64,000 nucleotides of DNA from Lewinellaceae bacterium (lineage in GTDB: Bacteria > Bacteroidota > Bacteroidia > Chitinophagales > Saprospiraceae): contig JACJYC010000015.1 in assembly GCA_020636325.1 (NCBI GenBank), forward strand, positions 62,001 to 126,000, given 5' to 3'. The notes beneath the pieces were generated by a model, which worked only from the letters and a program-made list of their open reading frames with translations, was not told the DNA's origin and did not search any database. Positions 43,171-50,636 of the stretch are shown piece by piece. Made by a program: the position numbers and the translations under genes. Position 1 is the stretch's first letter. Every line of letters starts with the position of its first letter.

Positions 43171-45750
43171 ATGACTGATTTCATGCCGAATAAAAATAAG
43201 TTTTCATTTGCAGTATTGGCATTGGCGCTCCTTTTAGCCGCCATTCTGGCCGGCATTTTCTTTTTCGGCCGAAAGAATATCTGGCGCACCGTCCCCCAGG
43301 GCGCAATTGCTGCGCTCTATTGGCCGCAAAAGGACCGGATACCCGCCGATTCAGCTGCCCTGGCCCAAACCTGGCCGCCCTCATTGTGGGAATCCTTTCC
43401 AAATACAGCCGAAGATTGGCGTTTTTTCTCCGGACTGTTCGCAAAACCGGAATGGCAATCCCTGCTCAAAGGCGCCGGAGCGGGACTGACCCTGGTCACT
43501 GCCGGCCTGGACCGGGATGATCTCACGCTGGCTTTTGCGCTGAGGAATGCGCCGAAAAAAACCCCGGAAAGCTTGTTGGGTAACGTATCATTCCAGGTAT
43601 CCAGGTTCCGGGGGACTGACATTTATCAGGCCGGGTGGTCAGAAAACGGCAAGGAAAACGCCATTGCCCTTGCGATCGCCAAAGGGTTCGTCCTGCTGGC
43701 CCGGAATCCGCTGCAGGTGGAAGAAATGGCCGCCCAACTGGCGGATGCCGCCTGGTTTTCGCCGCCCGGCAAGGCGCCGTCAGCCGATGCGGACTACACC
43801 TGCTGGCTGCTGCCCGCCGGAATGGAAAGACTTAAAGCAAGCTTACCCGGAGGGGCCTTCGGGTTCTGGCCCGGCAGCGGCCAACCGGTCCTGCAGTTTG
43901 CAGCGCCCCTGTTTCGGGATACGTCAATAACCCTATCCGGAACGGCTTCCGGCATGGCCAATCTGCGACCGTCGGGCAAGCGCAGCGACGGCACGATCTG
44001 GAGCCTGGCGCCGGGCAATACAGCCTGGTTCTGCAGGGTCCGGCAACCGTCCTTCCGGACCTTCAAAGGAAATCAGAACGGCATAAACCTGTTCGACAGG
44101 TACCTGGCGCCCCGGGCCGGCCACGAGATCATCCTGCTGACCCTGGAAAGTGCCCTGCCCCGGCAGGCCCCCGTCCTGAACCTCGCCATCCGCTACCCCG
44201 ACCGGTCGGCAGCCGAAAAAAGCCTGGGCGAACTGACCGCGGAAACCGGCCTGTCCGAACGGCGCAACTACCTCAACTACGAGCTTCAACACCTGATCTC
44301 CGACGGGATATTCGCCCCGCTGGGTGTGCCGAAAAGCCATTTCCGCAACCCCTGGGCCACCATCATCGATTCCTATCTCGTGTTCAGCGAGAACCCCGGC
44401 GACCTCCGCCAATGGATCGACCGCTTCATCGTCGGCGACGCCCTGGCTGCCCGGGAATGGGCGCTTGACCTGGAGCGTCCCGATGACGCCGTCACCTGGT
44501 TCTGGGATCCCGCGCGGCTGCCCAAGTCAGGCGTCATGGCCGGCATCCTGAACCAAGACGGACCGGCGGTGATCCATATTTCGCCCGAGGGGACAACCTG
44601 GCAATGGACCGGCCAATGGCATAAGGCCGCCGAAGACAACGGCCCCGCCAATCTGGCCTATACGGCGCAGATCCCCGGCGAGATCGCAGGCCCTCCCGGT
44701 TTTGCGGTAGATGAGAACGGCAAGGCCCGGGCGCTGGTCCAGGATGCCGGCTGGAAGGTATACGCACTGGATGAGAACGGAAAGATCCTCTGGATGCAAT
44801 CGCCGGAGGCGCCGATCCTGGGGCGGCCGCAGGCCGTCAAGGGTTTTCGCGACAAGAACTGGTGGGTATGGAGTACGCCCAACGCCCTCTACCTGACCGA
44901 TTTTGAGGGCAACCCCGCCGAAGGGTTCCCGCTGGCGCTCTCAGCCCGGGCGGTTGCAGCGCCCTTGCCTTATTATTCCGCCGCCCTCACCGACTATTTT
45001 TTCTTTGTACCGGCCGCAACCGGAGCCGTTTACGCCTACCGGTCAAACGGGACGCCCGCCCCCGGTTGGAACCCCAAAGCCGACCTGGGCATTTTGCACC
45101 AACCGGTAGGGCATTTCAGGTTCGACAACAACGACTATTTTGTGGTCGTCAACGAACAGGACAACCTCATGGCGTTCGGGCTGGACGGCGAGGCGCGGTT
45201 TCCCGTCCTCGGGCTCGGAAGCGGTCTATGCCGGGTAACGGGGTTCCAGGATCTGCCCGGCGACCAGCGGTTGATCTTCGGCGACAGCACAGGGCAGGTT
45301 ACGGTGGTTCGCCCGGGCGGCGAGCATTTCACGCTGGCGATTCCCGTCAATGAGAACCGCTCCGTCAGGGTGGCGTTTGAACATATCCTGGGCGATGCCC
45401 GTACGGATTACCTGGCCCTGGAAGGCAACGAACTCTGCGCCTACAGCTATTCCGACCAGGGATTTACCCGGCAGTTCAGACAAACCTACCCTTTTCGCCC
45501 CGATACGGTCTGGACCGTCCATTCGACAAGACTCAACCAATCCTTCATCGGGCTGCAGGACCGGACCCGGGAACAGATCTGGCTGCTGGATGCCGACGGC
45601 AACGTCCTGCCTGGATACCCGGTCGCAGGGAAATATGCGTTCTTCCCGGCCGAGTCGGAGCAAATGCCGGCGCCGCTGATGATCAGTGCGCGCGGGGATA
45701 GGGTTTACGGATATTTGTTGGGACGGGGGACGGGGGACGGTAGACGGTAG
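43171..45750 (+). CDS. Membrane-anchored DUF3352-like protein with C-terminal propeller-like region
   Basis: 859 residues (847 if the ATG at 43183 is used). An uncleaved N-terminal helix (VLALALLLAAILAGIFFFG) suggests anchoring in the inner membrane with the bulk outside. The first ~450 residues (VPQGAIAALYWPQKDRIPAD, FRGTDIYQAGW, GFVLLARNPLQVEEMAAQL) resemble DUF3352 proteins of Bacteroidota. The rest contains PQQ/WD-like blades: WKVYALDENGKILWMQSPEA, ALYLTDFEGNPAEGFPLALS, NLMAFGLDGEARFPVLGLGS. No catalytic motif is visible and I do not recognise a function. The last nine residues (GRGTGDGRR) and the stop are encoded by a heptamer array, so the native C-terminus may have been elsewhere. Confidence 0.7.
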   Translation: MTDFMPNKNKFSFAVLALALLLAAILAGIFFFGRKNIWRTVPQGAIAALYWPQKDRIPADSAALAQTWPPSLWESFPNTAEDWRFFSGLFAKPEWQSLLKGAGAGLTLVTAGLDRDDLTLAFALRNAPKKTPESLLGNVSFQVSRFRGTDIYQAGWSENGKENAIALAIAKGFVLLARNPLQVEEMAAQLADAAWFSPPGKAPSADADYTCWLLPAGMERLKASLPGGAFGFWPGSGQPVLQFAAPLFRDTSITLSGTASGMANLRPSGKRSDGTIWSLAPGNTAWFCRVRQPSFRTFKGNQNGINLFDRYLAPRAGHEIILLTLESALPRQAPVLNLAIRYPDRSAAEKSLGELTAETGLSERRNYLNYELQHLISDGIFAPLGVPKSHFRNPWATIIDSYLVFSENPGDLRQWIDRFIVGDALAAREWALDLERPDDAVTWFWDPARLPKSGVMAGILNQDGPAVIHISPEGTTWQWTGQWHKAAEDNGPANLAYTAQIPGEIAGPPGFAVDENGKARALVQDAGWKVYALDENGKILWMQSPEAPILGRPQAVKGFRDKNWWVWSTPNALYLTDFEGNPAEGFPLALSARAVAAPLPYYSAALTDYFFFVPAATGAVYAYRSNGTPAPGWNPKADLGILHQPVGHFRFDNNDYFVVVNEQDNLMAFGLDGEARFPVLGLGSGLCRVTGFQDLPGDQRLIFGDSTGQVTVVRPGGEHFTLAIPVNENRSVRVAFEHILGDARTDYLALEGNELCAYSYSDQGFTRQFRQTYPFRPDTVWTVHSTRLNQSFIGLQDRTREQIWLLDADGNVLPGYPVAGKYAFFPAESEQMPAPLMISARGDRVYGYLLGRGTGDGRR

Positions 45751-45839
45751 ACGGGGCCCGCCGCCGCTCTTGGGAGCTATGGCGGACAGGGGACGGTAGA
45801 CGGGGCCCGCCGCCGCTCTTGGGAGCTATGGCGGACGGG
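45721..45839. repeat. Composite heptamer array (RGACGGK) with a repeated 28-nt insert
   Basis: Five heptamers GGACGGG/GGACGGT/AGACGGT (45721-45755), a 28-nt block starting GCCCGCCGCCGCTCTTGGGA (45756-45783), three heptamers (45784-45804), the same 28-nt block again (45805-45832) and one more heptamer. Everything stays in a 7-nt phase and the composite unit is 49 bp. The 3' end and stop of the preceding gene lie inside it. Confidence 0.88.
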
Positions 45840-46375
45840 GGTTTTACTGCTAACAAAAGAAAATGAGAGAATGAGTCTGCGAGAGCGCGAGACACGATGC
45901 TCTATCGCTCTCGCCGAGGCTTGATCTCCTTCTCTGTTAAATTTTGTCAATTGGTATGCGCTAGTGGACAGTTATTATTTCAGCGGTCCTTAATACCATA
46001 TTTCGAAATTCAATTATGAATAAATATGTCTAATCTGCCAAGAATATTTTTATTTTTCTGGGGTTCCTGCGTTTCAGGCAATTGGTTTGTTGAAAAACGA
46101 TATTCAATAGTTTATCTTCCAACATCCGGGCTTTCGCTTTGCAAAATTCAACCTTGATTTTTCGAAGGATCGATTTTGGCGATCGTTTCACCCAGGAAAT
46201 GCTTGGGAAAGATAGTGTTCCTCTGGCAGTTGAAACGTGGAAATTGACGAAGGAAGGTACTTGGACGATGGTTGAGCGTATGGAGTTCAATTGTGATTGA
46301 TTATCACATTCTCACAAAAACTAAAATCTGTCCAAAAACCTTCCTCTGGTTAAAAAGGACAGCCCCGGTCGGGCG
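45840..46375. other. AT-richer gap without a convincing gene
   Basis: It contains a 9-bp hairpin (GCGAGAGCG at 45879-45887, CGCTCTCGC at 45906-45914) and the second copy of the 24-nt repeat (45967-45990). A plus-strand frame near 46155-46300 ends in VPLAVETWKLTKEGTWTMVE and RMEFNCD, which looks protein-like but has no start or upstream continuation; it may be a decayed gene remnant. No promoter or RNA gene is recognised. Confidence 0.5.
45967..45990. repeat. 24-nt exact repeat, copy 2
   Basis: Identical over 24 nt and in the same orientation as 40573-40596, 5.4 kb away. The two copies bracket the segment with the outer-membrane protein, M32, DUF423 and DUF3352-like genes. Confidence 0.8.
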
Positions 46376-46792
46376 TTAGGCCGTAAATGCGGCGTCCAGC
46401 AAATGGGCGTCTCCTTCGTTTTTCCAATGGCTTACTTTGCCCTGACCGTCGAAAGTCCAGTAAAAGGTGGCGGTGAGCCTCACGTTTTTTCCGGTCGGGA
46501 CGGCCGTGACCTCCATGTACACCTCATTGATGACGGTATTGCCCTCTTCCCGGAAATTACGGGGCTGAAAATCCGAAAACCGGGTATTCTCGCCCATAAT
46601 TTGAAAAAAGCGCAGGATCTCGCCTTTCCCGGCAAATTTACCGGCAAAGGGTACCAGGTCGGTATTGCCGTAATGTTCCCAAACGGCGTTGTCGGACAAC
46701 CGGTCGAGGATAGCGGGAACATCGCCCATCCCGAAGGCGGCATAGATTTGCTGTACGGTTTCTAGGTTGGAAATTGCGGTTTGAACAGACAT
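46376..46792 (-). CDS. SnoaL-like/NTF2-fold protein
   Basis: 138 residues from the ATG at 46792 (a TTG eight codons upstream is less likely). The start LETVQQIYAAFGMGDVPAIL followed by LSDNAVWEHYG and later AGKGEILRFF, EVYMEVTAV and ATFYWTFDGQGKV is the typical pattern of the SnoaL-like/nuclear-transport-factor-2 family. This small cone-shaped fold is used by isomerases, hydrolases and many proteins of unknown role. It is cytoplasmic, with no signal peptide. It is divergent from the kinase gene at 46965 and stands alone. No specific reaction can be inferred. Confidence 0.88.
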   Translation of the reverse strand: MSVQTAISNLETVQQIYAAFGMGDVPAILDRLSDNAVWEHYGNTDLVPFAGKFAGKGEILRFFQIMGENTRFSDFQPRNFREEGNTVINEVYMEVTAVPTGKNVRLTATFYWTFDGQGKVSHWKNEGDAHLLDAAFTA

Positions 46793-46964
46793 GATTTCAG
46801 ATTTTTTGGTGATCAAAATGAATGGTGCAAAAGTGCACGGGTGTTGATCAGAAAATCAATCGACGGAAAAGAGGATTTCCATATCCCCGAAAAAGGGTAT
46901 TTTGTGTTTGGCTATTGGAAATGAACAAGTTATTGCCAAAATTTGCCGAATCAATTCCCTTGTC

Positions 46965-48959
46965 ATGAAGCCAGTCATACTCATCGGGATAGGGTTGTTG
47001 CTGTCGGTCCGGGTACCGGCGCAGACCAACGTGGACAGTCTGAAAGGAATCCTCCAGACGGCTCCGGCAGATACCAACCGGATTTTGACCCTGCTACAGA
47101 TCGGCAACTACTACGAATACGTCAACCTCGATTCCTCCGAACGGTATTACCGGCAGGCGCTGCAATTGAGCAAAGAACTGAAAACCCCGTTTTACGAGGG
47201 CAAGACCATCAGCTGGTGCACCGACGTCCTCAACCAAAAAGGCGCATTGGAAGAGGCGCTTGCGCTCAATTTGAGGGGACTTGAAATCGGCAAACAACTG
47301 GGGCACCGGCGCCTGACCGTGGCCAGCCTGGCCAATGTGGCCAATTCCTACCAATTCCTCGCCGATTACGACAAAACGCTGGAGTACCAACTGGCGGCCC
47401 TCCCGATGGTGGAAAAAATGGACAACCCCGTTTACCTGAGCTCCCTGCTCAACAACATTTCCATGACCTATCAGATGCTGAAGCAATACCCCAAAGCCCT
47501 GCCCTATGCCGAGCGGGCCGTCAACATTGCGGAGGAAAACCAGGATGCCTACGGAAGCGCTGCTGCCGCTTCCTCCCTGGGCATCATCTACAACAACCAG
47601 GGCGATCATCTGAAAGCGCTGTCCTATTTTCAACGCGCACTGCAGGTTTCAGAGGAAAACGGCTTCATGGATACCCAGGCGCTCGCCCTGCTCAACATCT
47701 GCGAACAATACCGGCACAACGATGAATCCGCCAAAGGGCTGCCTTACGCCCTGAAAGGCATACCCATTGCGGAGGAAGTCGGCGTCCAGGAAACCCTCGC
47801 TCGGCTTTACCACAGCGCCGGCGCCTGCTACTTCGACCTGTACCGCTACCGGGAGGCCGAACCGCTGCTCGAAAAAGCCATCGAACTGTCCGGCCGGTTC
47901 AAATTCAGGGAGAACCTGAAGGAGACCTACCTCGCCGCTTCGGATGTGGAACTTGCCCTGGGCCACGACGCCACGGCCGCCGGGTACCGCAAAGCTTATA
48001 CCGCCTTGCGGGATTCCCTCATCAACGAGTCCATCCTGCAACATACCACCGAAATGGAAACCCGGTACAAAACCGCGCAGAAAGAGGCCGAGATCGGCCG
48101 GCTGGAAGCGCAGTCCGAGGTGCAGCAATTGCGCCTGCAACAGCGCCAGGGCATCATCGTAGGGCTCGGGATCACCCTCGGCCTGCTGGGCGGGTTCGGC
48201 TTCATGTACGTACAGAACACCCGGAATAAACAGCGCATTACCCACCAGCAGATCGAGCTGGGGGAGCAAAAAATTCTACAACTCGAACAGGAAAAACAGC
48301 TGTCTGCCGTCGATGCCATGCTCCGCGGGCAGGAGGAGGAACGCGGCCGGCTGGCCCGCGACCTGCACGACGGTCTGGGCGGCATGCTCTCCGGCGTTCG
48401 GCAAACCTTGAATGTCGTGAAAGGTAATCAGTACATTCCCGAGGCATCCGCCAACTCGTTCAACCGGGCCCTGGAGATGCTGGATTCCTCCATCAGCGAG
48501 CTGCGCAGGGTCGCCCGCAATATGATGCCGGAAGCCCTGTTGAAATTCGGCCTGAAGGACGCCGTTGAGGACCTTTGCCACAACTTCAGCGGCCCATCCC
48601 TGAAGGTGCAGTACCAGGCGTTCGGCCTCGAAAACCGCCTGCCTGAATCCACCGAAGTGATCGTATTCCGCATCGTCCAGGAACTGTTGAACAATGTCGT
48701 AAAACACGCCGGCGCCGACCAGGTCCTCCTTCAGCTCCTGCGCGACGGCAATCGATTCCACCTGACCATCGAGGACAACGGCAGGGGATTCGACCCCAAA
48801 AAACTGGAAGAGGCCGCCGGGATAGGCTGGATCAATATCCGGTCCAGGGTCAACTATCTCGGCGGAGAAATGGACCTGCGGTCCGCTCCCGGCAAAGGAA
48901 CATCGGTCGAAATCGAATTCATGATCAAACAGGACAATAAAGATGAGCGCGCCCATTAA
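46965..48959 (+). CDS. TPR-containing sensor histidine kinase (HisKA_3/NarX-type)
   Basis: 664 residues from the ATG at 46965, giving a signal peptide (MKPVILIGIGLLLSVRVPAQ). Periplasmic TPR repeats fill about 35-370 (PVYLSSLLNNISMTYQMLKQ, LGIIYNNQGDHLKALSYFQR), a coiled coil precedes one membrane helix (about 397-415, IIVGLGITLGLLGGFGFMYV), a second coiled coil follows, then the HisKA_3 dimerisation domain with the phospho-acceptor His in ARDLHDGLGGML (about 463) and a HATPase domain (ELLNNVVKHAGADQ, EDNGRGFDPKK). Its 3' end overlaps the response-regulator gene by 17 bp, so the two form a cognate pair translated together. Stimulus and target genes are not evident. Confidence 0.94.
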   Translation: MKPVILIGIGLLLSVRVPAQTNVDSLKGILQTAPADTNRILTLLQIGNYYEYVNLDSSERYYRQALQLSKELKTPFYEGKTISWCTDVLNQKGALEEALALNLRGLEIGKQLGHRRLTVASLANVANSYQFLADYDKTLEYQLAALPMVEKMDNPVYLSSLLNNISMTYQMLKQYPKALPYAERAVNIAEENQDAYGSAAAASSLGIIYNNQGDHLKALSYFQRALQVSEENGFMDTQALALLNICEQYRHNDESAKGLPYALKGIPIAEEVGVQETLARLYHSAGACYFDLYRYREAEPLLEKAIELSGRFKFRENLKETYLAASDVELALGHDATAAGYRKAYTALRDSLINESILQHTTEMETRYKTAQKEAEIGRLEAQSEVQQLRLQQRQGIIVGLGITLGLLGGFGFMYVQNTRNKQRITHQQIELGEQKILQLEQEKQLSAVDAMLRGQEEERGRLARDLHDGLGGMLSGVRQTLNVVKGNQYIPEASANSFNRALEMLDSSISELRRVARNMMPEALLKFGLKDAVEDLCHNFSGPSLKVQYQAFGLENRLPESTEVIVFRIVQELLNNVVKHAGADQVLLQLLRDGNRFHLTIEDNGRGFDPKKLEEAAGIGWINIRSRVNYLGGEMDLRSAPGKGTSVEIEFMIKQDNKDERAH

Positions 48960-49572
48960 GGTTTTTATCATCGACGACCACCCCATGGTCATCGAAGGCA
49001 TCCGGGGATTGCTGAACGGCGAACCCGGAATTCAGGTGACCGGCAGCGCTACCGACGCCTTCGCCGCCATGGAGTTCCTGAAGGCCCAAACCGCCGATGT
49101 CGTGCTGCTGGACATCAACCTGCCCGAGGTCAGCGGATTGGACCTCTGTCCGGAATTAAAGGCTAACTTTCCGGACATGAAGATCCTCGGCCTGAGCACC
49201 TTCAAGGAGCGCAGCTTCATCAGCCGGATGATCAGCCAGGGCGCCTCCGGGTACGTGTTGAAAAGCGTTTCGCAGGAAGAACTCGTCGAAGCCGTCCGGC
49301 AGGCCTACCGGGGGAAGATGTACCTGAGCATGGAAGTGGCCCAGATCATGGTGCAGCCCGAGCCGGCCTCCGCGCCCGTCCCCATGCTCACCAGCCGCGA
49401 AAAGGAGATCCTCGCGCTGATCGCGGAAGGCCTGACCAACAACCAGATCGCCGAGCGGCTGTTCATCAGCCCGCTCACGGTCGACAGCCACCGCAAAAAC
49501 CTCCTCGCCAAACTGGAGGTGAAGAATACGGCCGCCATGATCCGGATCGCCCTGGAGCATGGGCTGATCTGA
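48943..49572 (+). CDS. NarL/LuxR-type response regulator
   Basis: 209 residues. The receiver (1-120) has acidic Asp11/Asp12 in IIDDHP, the phospho-acceptor Asp57 in LLDINLP, and Lys in YVLKSVS. A short linker leads to the LuxR helix-turn-helix (about 145-205, LTSREKEILALIAEGLTNNQ, then IAERLFISPLTVDSHRKNLL). It should be phosphorylated by the overlapping kinase and act as a transcription factor. It ends 5 bp before the convergent DUF4230 gene. Confidence 0.96.
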   Translation: MSAPIKVFIIDDHPMVIEGIRGLLNGEPGIQVTGSATDAFAAMEFLKAQTADVVLLDINLPEVSGLDLCPELKANFPDMKILGLSTFKERSFISRMISQGASGYVLKSVSQEELVEAVRQAYRGKMYLSMEVAQIMVQPEPASAPVPMLTSREKEILALIAEGLTNNQIAERLFISPLTVDSHRKNLLAKLEVKNTAAMIRIALEHGLI

Positions 49573-49577
49573 GGCGG

Positions 49578-50216
49578 TCAATTCAAGGTGTCCCTCGGCG
49601 TAGTATCGATCAGGTCATTCGGCAGGACGACCTTCCACCCTACCGATTCGGCCATGAAGGTGATCACCTCAAAAACCTTGTTGCCCTGTTCCCTGGCTTT
49701 ATCCAGCAGTTTGTCTTCCAACGCTTTGGTGCGGATGAATTCGCGGGCATTTTTGTTGAGCCGGGTATAATCCTGGGGCGTGAAGCTGTTGAACCAGCTT
49801 TCGTCCAGGTTGCGGTATTCGATCTGATGGTCGATGGCCAGGATCTCCGGTTCGGGCAGGTTGCTCAGGGTCAGGGTTTTGCTGGCGCTGTCGGCGGTGA
49901 TCTTCATCTTTTCCAGGTCGTACCCCACCAACACCTTGCCCCGTACCTCGAGAATAGCTGTCTTTTCAAAACTCATGGTCGTCGGGAACGGCAGGTACCA
50001 GGTCGCCTGCCGGATATTGGACTCGTTGTAGATCTGGTTGACATTGCCTTCTATCGTAACGAGCTTCAACACTTCCCGGACCTTCTCCAGCATCACGGTC
50101 GACTGGGATTCGATGATCTCTTTCTGTTTTTTCTGGTAGAAATAACGGGTGATCCAGATGCCGGCGATCAGGCCGACCACCAGCAGGGCGATGGAAACGA
50201 TGAGGCTTTTGCGCAT
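49578..50216 (-). CDS. DUF4230 membrane-anchored protein
   Basis: 212 residues from the ATG at 50216. One N-terminal membrane helix (SLIVSIALLVVGLIAGIWIT) is followed by a basic/polar linker and the DUF4230 domain (about 45-195): VLKLVTIEGNVNQIYNE, KTAILEVRGKVLVGYDLEKM, LPEPEILAIDHQIEYRNLDE, then NKNAREFIRTKALEDKLLDK. The domain is thought to face the outside of the inner membrane. Its function is unknown; it somewhat resembles SPFH-like adaptor folds in its helical C-terminal half (inference). Convergent with the response-regulator gene, no terminator visible in the 5-bp gap. Confidence 0.9.
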   Translation of the reverse strand: MRKSLIVSIALLVVGLIAGIWITRYFYQKKQKEIIESQSTVMLEKVREVLKLVTIEGNVNQIYNESNIRQATWYLPFPTTMSFEKTAILEVRGKVLVGYDLEKMKITADSASKTLTLSNLPEPEILAIDHQIEYRNLDESWFNSFTPQDYTRLNKNAREFIRTKALEDKLLDKAREQGNKVFEVITFMAESVGWKVVLPNDLIDTTPRDTLN

Positions 50217-50636
50217 GAATTGATTTGGATTTGAAACAATGATATAACGCATGAGATCGCGTACCTGTTTCGGAAGCCCAACTTTCTACGGCCATTTCAC
50301 AAAAAAAGCCTTCTCCTTTCACATCCGGATTCTATAATTGGAATATCGCCCCTCTGCTGCACTTGCACTGAGGTCCGTCAGGACCGCCATACCTGTAGTT
50401 CCACGGCAACGACGGAAGCCACCGGCCTGCAGGGCCGGCATGTGTATACCTGCAACGGGATTTGAAATTTATTCCATTCATTTTTATCGTGGGAATCCGA
50501 ATCAGGCGTTGTAACGTTATCAATCGGAAACAATCACATACCGGCCCTACAGGCCGGATAACCAATACCCGAGCTGAATCCCGCAGATATTGCGGTCCTA
50601 TTGGACCGCAATGCCGTTTTATGGATATCTTGTCGG
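50217..50636. repeat. Gap with four short GC-rich palindromes
   Basis: No gene is supported. Four hairpins occur: GGTCC/GGACC (50372-50385), CCGGCC/GGCCGG (50422-50438), CCGGCC/GGCCGG (50541-50557) and ATTGCGGTCC/GGACCGCAAT (50589-50612). The two CCGGCC elements share CCGGCC-N5-GGCCGG. Translated in one frame the four give Gly-Pro-rich stretches, a coincidence of the palindromes. They look like dispersed intergenic repeats; the last could also act as a hairpin after the TlpA-like gene. Confidence 0.6.

Noticed and set aside
46030..46290. 86-codon open frame on the minus strand
   Set aside because: It starts with TTG, has no family pattern and no promoter. The opposite strand in part of the region looks more protein-like, but only as a fragment.
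46155..46300. Plus-strand fragment ending VPLAVETWKLTKEGTWTMVE
   Set aside because: Protein-like composition but no start codon, no upstream continuation in frame and too short to assign; mentioned only as a possible gene remnant.
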